Source of the DNA: Ovis canadensis
Taxonomy: Eukaryota > Chordata > Mammalia > Artiodactyla > Bovidae
Direction: 5' to 3'
DNA: 64,000 bases
Assembly: GCF_042477335.2 (NCBI RefSeq)
Contig: NC_091251.1
Span: forward strand, 89,667,501 to 89,731,500
Of this stretch, positions 12,053 through 23,232 are shown piece after piece; within the stretch, counting starts at the first letter, position 1; every line of letters begins with the position of its first letter. Below the pieces are notes generated by a model. The model saw only the letters and a list, made by a program, of their open reading frames with translations. It ran no database searches and was not told where the DNA came from. The position numbers were made by a program, and so were the translations under genes.

Positions 12053-12184
12053 TCTGGAGGAGGAAATGGCAACCCACTCCAGTATTCTTGCCTGGAGAAT
12101 CCCGTGGACAGAGGAGCCTGGTGGGCTATAGTCCATGGGGTCACAAAGAGTCAGACACGACTGAAGTGAGTTAGCACAGCACCA
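12053..12184 (+). repeat. Bov-A monomer SINE inside L1
   Basis: Only the Bov-A body is present (ggaggaaatggcaaccc to agtgagttagcac). Flanks caatgttc and caacattc are probably its duplicated target. Confidence 0.9.
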
Positions 12185-13072
12185 CAACATTCATTGCAGC
12201 ACCATTTACAATAGCTAGGACGTGGAAGCAGCCTAAATGTCCAGCGACAGGTGAATGCATAAAGATGTAGCACACACATACACGGAATATTACTCAGTCA
12301 TAAAAAGGAGTGAAACCGAGCCATTTGTAGTGATGTGGATGAACCCAGAGTCTGTCATACAGAGCGAAGTAAGTCAGAAAGAGAAAGACAAATATTATAT
12401 ATTAACATATATACACGGAATCTAGAAAAACAGTACAGATGAATCTATGTTCAGGGCAGGAATAGAGACACAGATGTAGAAAACAGACTTGTAGACACAG
12501 CGGGGGAAGGAGAGGGTGGGTCAAATAGAGAGAGTGGCATTGGCGTACACACACTAACATGGGTAAAACACGTGTGTACAGCACAGGGGAATCAGCTGCT
12601 CGCTCTGTGATGGCCTGGAGGGTGGCTTGGGGGAGGGTGGGAGGGAGGCCTTAGAGGGAGGGGATATATATATACACATACACGTATAGCTGATTCACAT
12701 TGCTGTACAGCAGAAACGCAACGTGGTACAGCAATTATACATCAATTAAAAGAAAAACCAGAAGATCGTCTGGTCAAGCAACCTTCCCTTGGCAGTCCTG
12801 GCTTCTCCCCAGGGAGACCTGTCCCAGGATGGGCAGCATGCCACCACGCACCGCATTTTCAAGAGCCTGCTGGTCTGATGAACCATGAAGACCCTGGAAG
12901 TGCGTTCAATACGCACATGACACAGAGCAGGGAGGGAGAGCTGCTGTGCTGGGTGGTAGAATCAGGTTTCGAAACTACGCCCCCTGAGTTGAAAGATGCA
13001 TTGAAGTTAATGAGATTATGTTTAATAAGGAGAAATGAGACCAAGCTCAGATCCAAAAAGACCAAGTAGATC

Positions 13073-13310
13073 AGGGGTTGGCAAACTTTAGCCTATGTGC
13101 TGAGTCCAGCCTGCAGCCGCTTTTGTAAAATTAGATTTTACTGGAACACAGCCACATTCATTTGCTCACATGCTTACACGCTACAACAGAGTGAGTAGTT
13201 GCTCCAGGATCCTATGGTCCACAAAGTCTAAAATAATTGCCATCTATCTGTATGACTCCTGAAAACTAGACAAGGAAGTTGGGAGGAAATTTAAATTTAT
13301 AGCAGCTCAA
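13073..13310 (-). repeat. Old hAT-type DNA transposon fragment
   Basis: The edge aggggttggcaaactttagc and the inner ttactggaacacagccacat match a widespread non-autonomous mammalian DNA transposon. The far terminus is eroded, and orientation and subfamily are uncertain. Confidence 0.6.
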
Positions 13311-13378
13311 ATAGAAATAGAGAGGCGGAGAGAGAAAATGAAGGTGTGATTATTTAGTCTGCATTAATAGTGGAAACT

Positions 13379-13575
13379 GGAAAAGATCCTGATGCTGGGA
13401 AAGATTGAGGGCAGGAAGAGAAGGGGGTGATAGAGGATGAGATGATTGGATGGCATCACCGACTCAATGGACTTGAACTTCAGCAAGCTCTGGGTGATAG
13501 TGAAGGACAGGAAAGCCTGGTGTGCTTCAGTCCATGGGGTCGCAAAGAGTCAGACATGACAGAGTGATTAAGCAA
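13379..13575 (+). mobile_element. BovB LINE 3' end fragment
   Basis: About 200 bp: gatgctgggaaagattgag, then ggatggcatcaccgactc, then gggtcgcaaagagtcagac. Confidence 0.92.
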
Positions 13576-13597
13576 CAACAAAAGGGTGTTAAGACAG

Positions 13598-13836
13598 ATT
13601 CCCTGGTGGCTCAGTAGTAGAGAATCCACCTGCCAGTGCAGGAGACGAGATCTGCCAATGCAGGGGATGTGGGTTCGATTTCTGAGTTGGGAAGATCCAC
13701 TGGAGAAGGAAATGGCAACCCACTCCAGTATCCTTACCTGGAAAACCCCAGGGACAGAGGAGCCTGGAGGGCTACAGTCCATGAGATTGAAACAGAGCTG
13801 GACATGACTGAGCAACTGAACAGCAACACAACAATA
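13598..13836 (+). repeat. Bov-tA SINE with a duplicated tRNA-like segment
   Basis: Full element between target-site copies ttaagacag (13589-13597) and ttaagacaa (13837-13845). In the head, the segment ctgccagtgcaggagac is repeated as ctgccaatgcaggggat, making this copy about 20 bp longer than usual. Confidence 0.93.
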
Positions 13837-13845
13837 TTAAGACAA

Positions 13846-14564
13846 GGAATGTATTGGATAGAAAGGTCTCCCTTCGCTGTAAGTGACCAAAAGTAATGCA
13901 AGATTAGCTCAGCACCAGAGGACTGTATTGGAGGGACACAGTCAGATGACCCCGAAGGTCTGAGCTATTGACTTGGCCCTAAGCCTTTATATCAAGGAGG
14001 CTGGGTTGGGTCCAATTGCCCCTTTCCCTGGTTTCAGGGGTGTATGAGCCTAACAGCCATTGCACCAAGGGAGCCCCTGACGGATGGAGCAGGAGAGCAG
14101 GGGGGCAGCGCCAGGGAAAGCGTCCTGGCACCCGAGAGGTGGACGGTCTTCCTGAGGCCCAGGCCCTGCGGGGGTGTCTCTCATGGACCCTGCAGGTCCC
14201 CGGGACGCTGACTTACTGAATCCTTAACCGCCTTCCATAGATTGGGCTGTTGCCTTCCTGCCTATCAGGGATGTATAAACAGATTTTAATTTTTTTCCCC
14301 AAAAGTTGCTGATGGATTTACCTGTTTCTAATCTTGTGCCAGGTCGAGGTGGTATTCCTGTCTCGCTGGTGGTGGGTTTGAGGTTCAGAGCTGGGATGGG
14401 AAGTTGAGGAGTAAACAGGGTGCTGTTGAGTCAGGAGCCCACACACAGGGCACTGCACCTGCCAGGCCTTGGCTGGGGCTTCCCTGCTGTGGAGGGAGTG
14501 GGCTGCCTCCCAGGTTTAGAGCTCAGCAGAGCGCATCAGTCAGGTGGGCATGGGAAAGAGCAAG
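13846..14564. other. No recognised feature
   Basis: Unique, moderately GC-rich sequence with only short open frames. Confidence 0.5.
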
Positions 14565-14715
14565 TGGCTGTAATCATAGAGCCTGGCTCTGCCACATACC
14601 AGCTGGCTGATCTTCTGCAAGTTAGCCTCTCTAAGCCTCAGTTTTCTCACCTGCAAAATGGGGAAGAATCATATGTCCATCTCAGGAGGATGTTAAAAAA
14701 GATACCAATTCCTTA
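14565..14715 (+). repeat. MIR SINE
   Basis: Clear MIR: agcctggctctgccacatac, cctcagttttctcacctgc and aaaatggggaagaatcat. Confidence 0.85.
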
Positions 14716-14757
14716 GTTATACCAGCAGTAAAGCAAGGGCTGGCTTGAGGGTGGCAT

Positions 14758-14975
14758 GGGGTGGTAATAAGAACCTGGCTTCCGGGCCAAAGTGCTCGGG
14801 TTAGGGCCTGGCTGCTCAGCTCTGTGGAATATATTTAACCTCTCTGCCCTCCAGTTTCCTATTCTGTAATATAGACATAGTCATAGTTAAGTGCTTCAAG
14901 CAATTGTTAGAGAATTTAAATATTAAATGTGTGCAAAGCATTTAGAACAGTGCTTGGCACATAACACATGGGGGC
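14758..14975 (+). repeat. MIR SINE, near full length
   Basis: Contains taataagaacctggcttc, tttaacctctctgccctc and tttagaacagtgcttggcac. Confidence 0.85.
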
Positions 14976-15136
14976 CTGCTTAATACCTAGCTGACATTCT
15001 TGTTTATCCTTGTAAATCCGGGTAGATTTACCTGTTGAAAATTCTTTTTTTGCATCTCATAAGCATCTCCTTGACGTTGTCATCCCTCCTTCCTTTTAAG
15101 GATGACACTGTGAACCCTTTTTTCCTTCATGCGGCA

Positions 15137-16113
15137 CTTGTTCAGTTGCTCAGTCGTGTCCGACTCTTTGCTACCCCATGGACTGCAGCACGCCAGGCTT
15201 CCCTGTCCATCACCATCTCTCAGAGCTTGCTCAAACTCATGTCCATTGAGTCACTGATACCATCCAACCATCTCATCCTCTGTCGTCCCCTTCTCCTCCT
15301 GCCCTCAATCTTTCCCAGCATCAGGGTCTTTTCCAATGAGTCAGTTCTTCACATCAGCCAAAGTATTGGAGTTTCAGCTTTAGCATCAGTCCTTCTAATC
15401 AATATTCAGGACTGATTTCCTTTAGGATGGACTAATTTGACCTCCTCACAGTCCAAAGGACTCTCAAGTGTCCTCTCCCACACCACAGTTCAAAAGCATC
15501 AATTCTTTAGTGCTCAGCCTTCTTTATGGTCCAACTCTCACACCCATACATAACTACTGGCAAAACTACAGTTTTAACTAGATGGACCATTGTTGGCAAA
15601 GTAGTGTCTCTGCTTTTTAATACAGAGGTTTGCCATATCTTTTCCTCGAAGGAGCAAGGGTCTTTTAATTTCATAGCTGTAGTCACTCTCTTCAGTGATT
15701 TTGGAGCCCAAGAGAATAAAGTCTGTCACTGTTTCCATTGTTCCCCATCTCTTTGCCATGAAGTGATGGGACCAGATGCCATGATCTTGGTTTTTTGAAC
15801 ATTGAGTTTTAAGCCAGCTTTTTCACTCTCCTCTTTCACTTTCATCAAGAGGCTCTTCAGTTCCTCTTCGCTTTCTGCCATAAGGGTGATATCACCTGCA
15901 TATCTGAGGTTATTGATATTTCTCCCTGCAATCGTGATTCCAGCTTGTGCTTCATCCAGACCAGCATTTCACATGATGTACTCTATATATGTTAAATAAG
16001 CAGGGTGACAATATACAGCCTTGATTTACTCCTTTCCCATTTTGAACCAGTCCGTTTTTCCATGTCTGATTCTGTTGCTTTTCGACCTGCATACAGGTTT
16101 CACAGGAGGCGTG
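15137..16113 (-). mobile_element. BovB LINE, about 1 kb of the 3' part
   Basis: Antisense copy. The 3' tail is near 15137 (ttcagttgctcagtcgtg). Reverse-transcriptase sequence lies near 15880-16110, including the region antisense to the YADD site near 15895. Frames are broken, and the 5' end is truncated in the RT region. Confidence 0.92.
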
Positions 16114-16314
16114 TGCCACGTGGTATTAATTGCACAGAATCTTCTGACCTTTCTTTTTTCCAACCTTTTGGCTCCCTTCTCCTCCAGAACTCAGCAGAGA
16201 CCTCCCATCCACATTCTCCTATTAACAGCATAGGGCTCAGCTAGGGCTTCCTGAGTGTGTAGAGATCCACACACCTGTCCAGCACCTGCCATGACCTGAG
16301 GGCTCTCCATTCAT

Positions 16315-16480
16315 TCGTTCGTGCATTCATCAAACACTCAGGAGTCGTCTCTCATTCCCAGGCACTGTGTTAGGCACTGGTGGCACAGGATGAATAGTCA
16401 AGGTCTCTGCCCTCCAGGAGTTCACAAATCGAGAGACAGGGAGACCAAAAATAAGAAAACAGATCATTAAAGTAGACTTT
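16315..16480 (-). repeat. L2 LINE 3' end
   Basis: Reverse L2 end: cattcattcgttcgtgc, caggcactgtgttaggc and ctctgccctccaggag. Confidence 0.6.
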
Positions 16481-16719
16481 TTTATAAGTTGAATGATAAG
16501 AGGAAGCCCTGGTCCCTTGGGAACACAAAAGCGGTGCCTAACTTAGGCTGAGGGGTTGGGACCAGTCTCCCGGAGGAGGTGAATTTCCTGCAAAGGGCAT
16601 TGCCTTGCGGCTCCCTTTGAGCACATCTGGTGGCTGCTGGCTATCTGCTCTGCTTGGGCTTCTCCAAGGGGGGTCCCAGGGTCATCATGCCCTCCCCGCT
16701 CCCTGGCTGCGCTCAGTTT

Positions 16720-17020
16720 CTCCTCCATGCAGGCTCCCTCCCCTCACCCCTAGGTCTTTCGAATATCATCCCCTCTTCCAATAGTTTCTGTCAGTCCCTA
16801 CCTTGGCTCCCAGTTAATGACTTTCTCCTTTTAGATCTTGGCTCATATGCGACTTCCCTTGACCTCCCTGACTAGGTCAAATCCGCCACCTCTGACTCTT
16901 CATAGGTGCTTGTAGAAGTCTGTACCCCTGTTTTTCTGGGACCTGTTAATTCTAATCTCTCCCACAGATCAAATGTAAAATTGAATGAATAACTGAATGA
17001 ATGAACAAGTGAAGAAATGG
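16720..17020 (+). repeat. L2 LINE 3' end
   Basis: L2 3' features: ttgacctccctgactagg and a gaatgaatgaac-type end near 17000. Confidence 0.5.
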
Positions 17021-17171
17021 ATTGTAAATAACTAAGGCAGGGAAATGTGTATGTTAGTCTTGAGAGACTATGGAAAGCATGCTTCCTTTTAAAGCAATTT
17101 ACAATAATCACTTTATTATAATAGCCATCGTTACCATATATAACAAACACTGCAATAGGAGTTTATTTATT

Positions 17172-17317
17172 GTCCATGGGATTCTCCCAGCAAGAATACA
17201 GGAGTGGGCTGCCATTTCTTCCTCCAGGGGATCTTCCCAACCCAGAGATCAAACCCATGTCTCTGACATCTGCACTGGCAGGCGGTTTCTCTACCACAAG
17301 CATCACCTGGGAAGCCC
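17172..17317 (-). repeat. Bov-tA SINE, 5' part only
   Basis: Antisense body and head (tctctaccacaagcatcacc to gggaagccc). The terminal tail half is missing. Confidence 0.9.
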
Positions 17318-17470
17318 ATTCATTCATTCACAAATATTAATTGTGTCTGCTTTGGGTCAGGCACTCTTCTCAGCACTGGGATGAGAAAGCAGTGAAAGAG
17401 TTAAGCATGTGCCCTGCCCTCTGAACCCTACATTTGAGCGGAGAAGACAGAATAAAGAGATAAATGCATA
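17318..17470 (-). repeat. L2 LINE 3' end
   Basis: Contains attcattcattcacaaata, gtcaggcactcttctcagc and cagaataaagagataaatgc in L2 antisense order. The Bov-tA is inserted at its edge. Confidence 0.55.
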
Positions 17471-18139
17471 AGCATAGAAATCAGACTTTGGAAAGCTGTC
17501 ACAATCCCACAGCTGCAGACCTTCACAATTTGTCCTGTCCTTGAGGATATCACAATGAGAAAGATGACATTGACTCAAGAAATACAGGAAACCTTATTGG
17601 GAAAGTTCCACCAGGGGTTCAGACCCGAGCCTCTTTGAGCTCCCTAGCGCAGGCCTGGCCAGGAGTTGCTGGTACCAAATGCCCCAGGAGCGGTGGGCGG
17701 GCTGGGCTAGGAGATGATGGAACACCTGACGTTCCGGCTGGTGGTGCATCAGGTGTGGCTGCTCTCTGGTGCCAGGTCTCCTTTTCAGCTGGCCAGAGGG
17801 CCGCTTGGCTGACTCCTATGGCCCAACGTTCCCCTGCCTCAGCGGACGGGAGCAGGAAACAAGGGCAGAGCTGGCCGGTCCCTTGTGACAGCGAGTGCTG
17901 CAGCCTGAAACCCGAGAAGATGGGCTGAGATCAGCGCTGGCCTCTGCTCCCTGGCCAGGGGTGATCTTTGCTGCCGTGAATGAGGGACTCCTTATAGTGA
18001 ATATGGGGTGCCAGAATCAGGATGGGGACTACTCTGGGGAGGATGGATACAGGGTTGAAGCTGGAATAGTGTGAGCCTCCTCCTCAGGCTCAGAGTTGAT
18101 GCAAGGACGTGTAGTTCTCTGTCCTTTATGGACTTGTGA
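17471..18139. other. No recognised feature; GC-rich
   Basis: Unique-looking, GC-rich around 17640-17930. The open frame there has no family resemblance. Confidence 0.5.
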
Positions 18140-18265
18140 TTATACCTGCCTGTTCCATCATTCACTCCACAAATGTTTATTGAGCTCCTACTGTCTGCCA
18201 GACCCACACTGTACAGGTGCTTGGGATGTGGCAGTGAGTGAGATGTGGTCCCCAGTCTCCCCCAG
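18140..18265 (-). repeat. L2 LINE 3' end
   Basis: Contains cattcactccacaaatg, tttattgagctcctactgtc and gtgcttgggatgtggcagtg. Confidence 0.6.
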
Positions 18266-18304
18266 ATCATGTGGACAATATTTTGTTCTTTTGAATGCAC
18301 TGTG

Positions 18305-18475
18305 AGGATCTGAAGTTATCCTTGTTACAATCCTGTGAGTCCCATGAGAAAGTTACTATTATTCCCATTTGATGGATGGGCAAACAGAGGCAGAGAGAGG
18401 TTAGGTAATTTGCTAGTTAGAACCAGCCACCAGGTCTTGCTTAGTCCTTTTGCTGACCCCCTCATCAAGGGAATT
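18305..18475 (-). repeat. MIR SINE
   Basis: Reverse MIR: attattcccatttgatgg, ggcaaacagaggcagagag and taatttgctagttag. Confidence 0.75.
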
Positions 18476-18486
18476 CAGGGAGGTGG

Positions 18487-18799
18487 TCAGTCAGTTCAGT
18501 CGCTCAGTCATGTCTGACTCTTTGCAACCCCATGGACTGCAGCACACCAGGCTTCTCTGTCCATCGCCAACTCCTGGAGCTTGCTCAAACTCATGTCCAT
18601 CGAGTCAATGATGCCATCCAACTATCTCATCCTCTGTCGTCCCCTTCTTCCTCTTGCCTTCAATCTTTCCCAGCATCAGGGTCTTTTCCAATGAGTCAGT
18701 TCTTCGCATCAGGTGGCCAAAGTATTGGAGCTTTACTGGAGAAGGGAATGCCAAGCCACTTCAGTATTCTTGCCTTGAAAACCCCATGAACAGTATGAA
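18487..18799 (-). mobile_element. BovB LINE with inverted 5' segment
   Basis: 18487-18735 is the BovB 3' end in antisense orientation. It joins directly to 18736-18799, a piece of the BovB 5' leader in the opposite (plus) orientation (ggagaagggaatgccaagcc to gaacagtatgaa). The whole unit lies between perfect 11-bp copies of cagggaggtgg at 18476-18486 and 18800-18810. One insertion with a 5' inversion explains this best. Confidence 0.9.
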
Positions 18800-18810
18800 C
18801 AGGGAGGTGG

Positions 18811-19664
18811 TACTTCCTACTGATTTTTAATGATTCATCCTGATCGTTAGCATCTGAAAGTAAAACTTACTAAATCAGGGAAGGTTTCATGGAACACCTG
18901 ACCTTGTTTTCCTCATTCACCATTTCATTTCTAGCACCTTCTGCCTGAATGGAACCAAAGCCCTTGACAGGCAGGGGGATACGTCAGAGACCTATTTAAA
19001 CTTCTTGCTATCACCACTCACACCACACCCTGGTGCCCATCTTTACCAGCCCTGCTTGGAAGGCCTCACTGGATGGATGCAAACCCGGTTTGGTTTGAAG
19101 CTGAAAGGCCTCCTGGGTTACACATCAGGCTGTTAAGGGTCAGAGACACAGCTTATGCTTCTGTGCCCCCTCGCAGCAACAAAGAGCTCCCTGTTCCCTA
19201 CGTAGGCGTTCAATAAACCCTAATGATTAGCTGATTGGGAACAACAGATGTATGGTGTAAATGCCTGGAAATACAATCTCCCAAAGGCTGCCAGCCAGCC
19301 AGGGGCTCAAGGGACAGGTGTTTTCAGATCAATGTGCTTGCTCATCCCCAAGGCAAAGTTTAAAGTGAGTGACTGAGCATTATTTTAGAGCAGTGCAAAA
19401 CTGGAAAGAGGCAAATACCCAGCGACAGGGGAATAGCTAAGCTTACTGGGTTATATTAAGATGCTGGAAGACAGTATAGTTTTTGAACATGACACTACAA
19501 CACAATACCAAATAGAAAATTGTGTATCAAGTACCAAAGTGGGGAAAGCAGAGTATGTGGAAAACGTGGAAATATACACACAACCGTTTAGAAAGACAAG
19601 AAGCAAACAACTACTCAGTAGCTGATTTTTGTTAAGTTCACTAAGCAAAGGGAATGACTGTGGC
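18811..19664. other. No gene; possible old L1 patch
   Basis: 19390-19620 has an L1-like phrase (aactggaaagaggcaaat, cagcgacaggggaatagc) but is strongly diverged. The rest is unrecognised. Confidence 0.4.
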
Positions 19665-19850
19665 AGGGTGGTGTCTGCCATAGTGTGTGGTGTGATGGGA
19701 AGAGTCCTTGGACCAGTTGACCAGGTGACCCAGGGATCCTGGTGTTGCCAATTACAGTCCACGTGCTCTTGAACCTCAGTTTGTTATCCGTCAAGTGAGA
19801 ATTTTAATACTTGCCCTACTTGTCTCACAAGGTAAGAACTTATTTACCCC
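19665..19850 (+). repeat. MIR SINE
   Basis: Contains aacctcagtttgttatccg and caagtgagaattttaatact. Confidence 0.65.
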
Positions 19851-20019
19851 ACTTAGTGTGATATTTATAGGTTTCCTGTGGAAATAATAATGTGTTCGAC
19901 TACGGGGTGCTGACTCACACCTGGTTCAGGTGTTACAAAATATGTAACATTTAAATGTTATTATTTTTCTGAAATCCAGAAAGTCTCACAGAATCCCATG
20001 GGTTTAGAGTAAGGAATCA

Positions 20020-20240
20020 GGGACCTGTGCTAAGTGTTTAGACATATAATTTTATTTAACTTAATTTTCACAATAATCCTTCAGAATAGGTTAGATCATT
20101 CCCACTTTACAAATGAGAAAACTTGTGTGTATAGAGGTTAATGTGCTTTTCCATTGATAACAAGTGGCCCAGTTCCATTTGGGAGCATTCAAAGCCCGTG
20201 ATTTTGGCCATCATGACCAGATCAGCAGGAGTCCGGAAAT
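20020..20240 (-). repeat. MIR SINE
   Basis: Reverse MIR: gtgctaagtgtttagacat, caataatccttcagaatagg and ttacaaatgagaaaac. Confidence 0.75.
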
Positions 20241-20309
20241 ATGTGGTGGAGTGACATCTGCTTGTATTTGACTTATGACACCAACAAAGAATATTTCTTC
20301 TCATATCTG

Positions 20310-20500
20310 ACATCCACTGCATGCCAAGCACTTGACAAGTGTTGTCTCATCTGATCCCCATGACTCTGGGAGATACAGACTAATACAAGCCCCATTTTCA
20401 GATGGAGACTGAAGCATAGACAGGTTACATCACACACCCAAGTGAGTCAGGGACCTGTGATTCAAACTCAGGTCTAATGACTCCAAAGCCTGGGATGTTG
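20310..20500 (-). repeat. MIR SINE
   Basis: Reverse MIR: tgcatgccaagcacttgac, agccccattttcagatgg and ttcaaactcaggtctaatga. Confidence 0.8.
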
Positions 20501-22129
20501 CATCTTCTGCTGAATAATCAGAAAGTTGTCAGGGTGACATGGAGTACAGATGGTCACATTCTGGAAAGACTGAGAAAGGGCCTGGTTACAAATAGTGTCA
20601 TGAACGTAGAGCAATCTAGTCCTTCCATGTCCTCTTCTGAGCCTTCCCTCCCCTCTCCCTTACCTTCATCTTCCCTCCTCATGGACAACAAGGTCAGTGG
20701 GCATCTCAAGGACATGAAATGCAAGCTGGGATTGGGTCCCAAGTGCCTTCAGCAGAGTCATAGGAAGGAAAAGTGTATGGGTAACTTGACAGGATCACAG
20801 ATATGTCAATTAGAAGGAGACAAGGATTTGTTTCTTAGGATGGCCAAGGCCTGCACAGAAGCAGAAATGATGAGATATTCCTACAAAAGGTACCATCTGG
20901 TCCTGCTGGCCAGCAGGCCTGAGACCCTAGGGGAACAGATCAAGTGAAAGTCAGCAAAATAACACCTAATGTCATTTTGTTCTCATTTCTCAAGTGATCC
21001 AAGGAAGAGACTTGTTCTTTGGTGTTGAAGTGGTCTAGACAAGGTTCTGTCTTCTGCCTTGACCCTTGGCTTTGGTTCAACAGGAGAGACTGTCCCAAGG
21101 AGCAGCCCATGGGGGAGCCAGGTGGGCAATGGGCAGTAGCTGTCCTTACCTGTCCAGCCAGAGGTGGTGGGCAGACTTGTGCCTATCTCTAAAGGATTTA
21201 GATCTTCAGCTTCCCCATCTGAAAATGGGGCTAATATCAATTCAGAGCCCTAAAGGTTTCCTAGAGACCCTACTGCAGAGAAGGGCAGTTCCTGAATCAG
21301 ATGAATCCCAATTGCAACAGGTCTGAACCCCAGAATATGCACAAAATTAGAAAGTGTTATTTGCACTTCTTCATTTATAAAAGAAGGGCCTAGTTTGCGG
21401 CACTCCCATGATGGAGCTTCCTCAGCTTTCAGCAGTCAACCTAAGTCTCCCAGCAGGTGCAGAGCTGGCAAGCATAGATTGTCATGGGTGAGGTCTCCTG
21501 GGGGTGGGGTGCAGACTGGATAAGGGGGTAGTAGTTCAAGGCATGAGTAACATCTCACGAATCAGAAAGGAGGAGTGTAAGGGCTAATGATACGATTACA
21601 GGTGACAGCTGATGCCTAAAAGAAGTCAGGTGTGTAGCAGGGTTCTTGACTGTCAACATAGAAGGTTCTCACTGCTTTGCAGAGAGTGGGAGAAGGGTTG
21701 GTTAAAAGCAACAGAATCAACTAACACAAACTAAGAAGGGATTAATCGGAAAATTGTGAGGGGCACCTACGGTGTCAAAGGAAAGGCCAAAGAACAGTTC
21801 GAGAAAACAACAGGAACCCAAAGCCCTCTGGGGCTCCAGGGGACAGGAAGGGTTTACTGGACGGAGACGAGCATGTTTTGTTCACTGTTGTGTGTAGGCC
21901 CAGCGCAGGACCTGGTGTGTCGCGGGGTGAATGAATGAATGAAGGCCTGCTGCATGGACAGCTCCGGGAGAACTGAGCTACTGCTGCTGGCAGCTGTCAC
22001 GCTGAGGGTTTCCAGGGAGACAGCTCCCATCCTGAGTCTGCCTGAACTAAATCGAGAGCTGGGGCCAGTGAGAGCGTGAAGTAAACAGAGGCCAACCATG
22101 CTGGCTGTAACTGAGCTCATCTGTCATCT
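20501..22129. other. No gene recognised
   Basis: A 156-codon open frame at 20477-20947 starts in the MIR and resembles no family known to me. A gaatgaatgaatg patch at 21928-21943 is probably an L2 tail. Confidence 0.5.
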
Positions 22130-22400
22130 AGTTGGGCTAAGAGAAGGGGCAAGAACATTCCAGGAAGTGGAACACAGGGCTGAAGGCCCAGAGGCAGTGA
22201 GTGGGGACAGGCCAAGGGAACCACAAGTCATTCTCCCTGGACTGTGCAAGACTGAGGGGGAGGCGAGAAATGAGGCCAAACCACAGAGGGTTGTGTAAGC
22301 CTCCCCGAGGTGGTGAACTTGATCCTAAAGGTAATGGGAAATCATTAAAGAGTCTGGAGTAGGGAGTGAAGTGGTCAGGTCTGCATCTAAACAGAAAACC
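22130..22400 (-). repeat. L2 LINE fragment
   Basis: Antisense L2: aacattccaggaagtgg, ggtaatgggaaatcatt and gagtgaagtggtcaggtctg. Confidence 0.65.
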
Positions 22401-22589
22401 CAATTGCAGCTGCAGACCGTCTTGGGATGGACAGCTCCAATCCCAACCTAAATGTTTGAGTTCTCTCCCAGGTTACCTACACTGTACTTCTGGCCCTTAC
22501 TCTTAATGGAATTCCTACACATGGATGTAGGATACAGGGCTTCGGAAGAAGTCTCCCTCCTGAGCCCTTGAGTGGCTCCCCAAAAGACA

Positions 22590-22808
22590 GTGTTGTTGTT
22601 GATTTTCAGTCGCTAAGGCCTGTCTGACTCTTTGTGACCCCAAGGACTGTGGCCTTCCAGGCTTCTCTTTCCATGGGATTCCCAGGCAAGAATATTGGGA
22701 GTGGGTTGCCATTTCCTTCTCCGGGGGGTCTTCAAGACCCAGGGATTGAACCCATGTCTCCTGCTTGGCAGGTGGATTTTTTACCACTGAGCCATTGGGA
22801 AACCCCTT
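22590..22808 (-). repeat. Bov-tA SINE, full length
   Basis: Antisense copy with a (TTG)n-like tail at the low end. Target-site copies ccccaaaagaca (22578-22589) and ccccaaaagata (22809-22820) flank it. Confidence 0.95.
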
Positions 22809-22820
22809 CCCCAAAAGATA

Positions 22821-23232
22821 GAGCTACATTCAAATCCCTAGAGCATGTGAATGTGACCTTATTTGGAAAACGGGTCTTTGCAGATGTAAGTAAGTTAAGG
22901 ATCTTGGGATGAGATCATCCCGGATTACCTAGATATGCCCCAAGTCCAGTGATAAATGTCCTTAGAAGAGGAGAAGACACAGAAGGGGAAGAGGCCATGT
23001 GACCATCGAGGCAAAAACTGGAGCTCCACAAGCCTAGGAAGCCAAGGCGTGCCAACAGCCACCAGAAACTAGAAGAGACAAAGAGCAACACTCCCTACAG
23101 CCACCAGAAGAGAGTCCTGCTGACCCCTTGATGTCAGACTTCTGACTTCCAGCACTGTGAAAGAATACATTTCATTATCTTCAGCCAACTAGCTTGTGGT
23201 AATTTATTGCAGCAGCCACAGGAATGAATACA
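22821..23232 (+). repeat. MaLR LTR, MLT1-like
   Basis: Landmarks are aatgtgaccttatttggaaa, gggtctttgcagatgtaag, agaaggggaagaggccatgt and tgtggtaatttattgcagc. The Bov-tA landed just before its recognisable part. Solo LTR. Confidence 0.8.

Larger units (their letters stand above)
11355..12765 (+). mobile_element. L1 LINE 3' end, artiodactyl type, interrupted twice
   Basis: It covers the end of ORF2 (tggagaaaatatttgcaaat through accatatgacccagcaattc to gtgatgtggatgaaccc) and the artiodactyl L1 3' UTR ending gcaattatacatcaattaaa. It is 5'-truncated. Two Bov SINEs sit inside it at 11615-11819 and 12053-12184, so the L1 is older than both. Confidence 0.9.
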
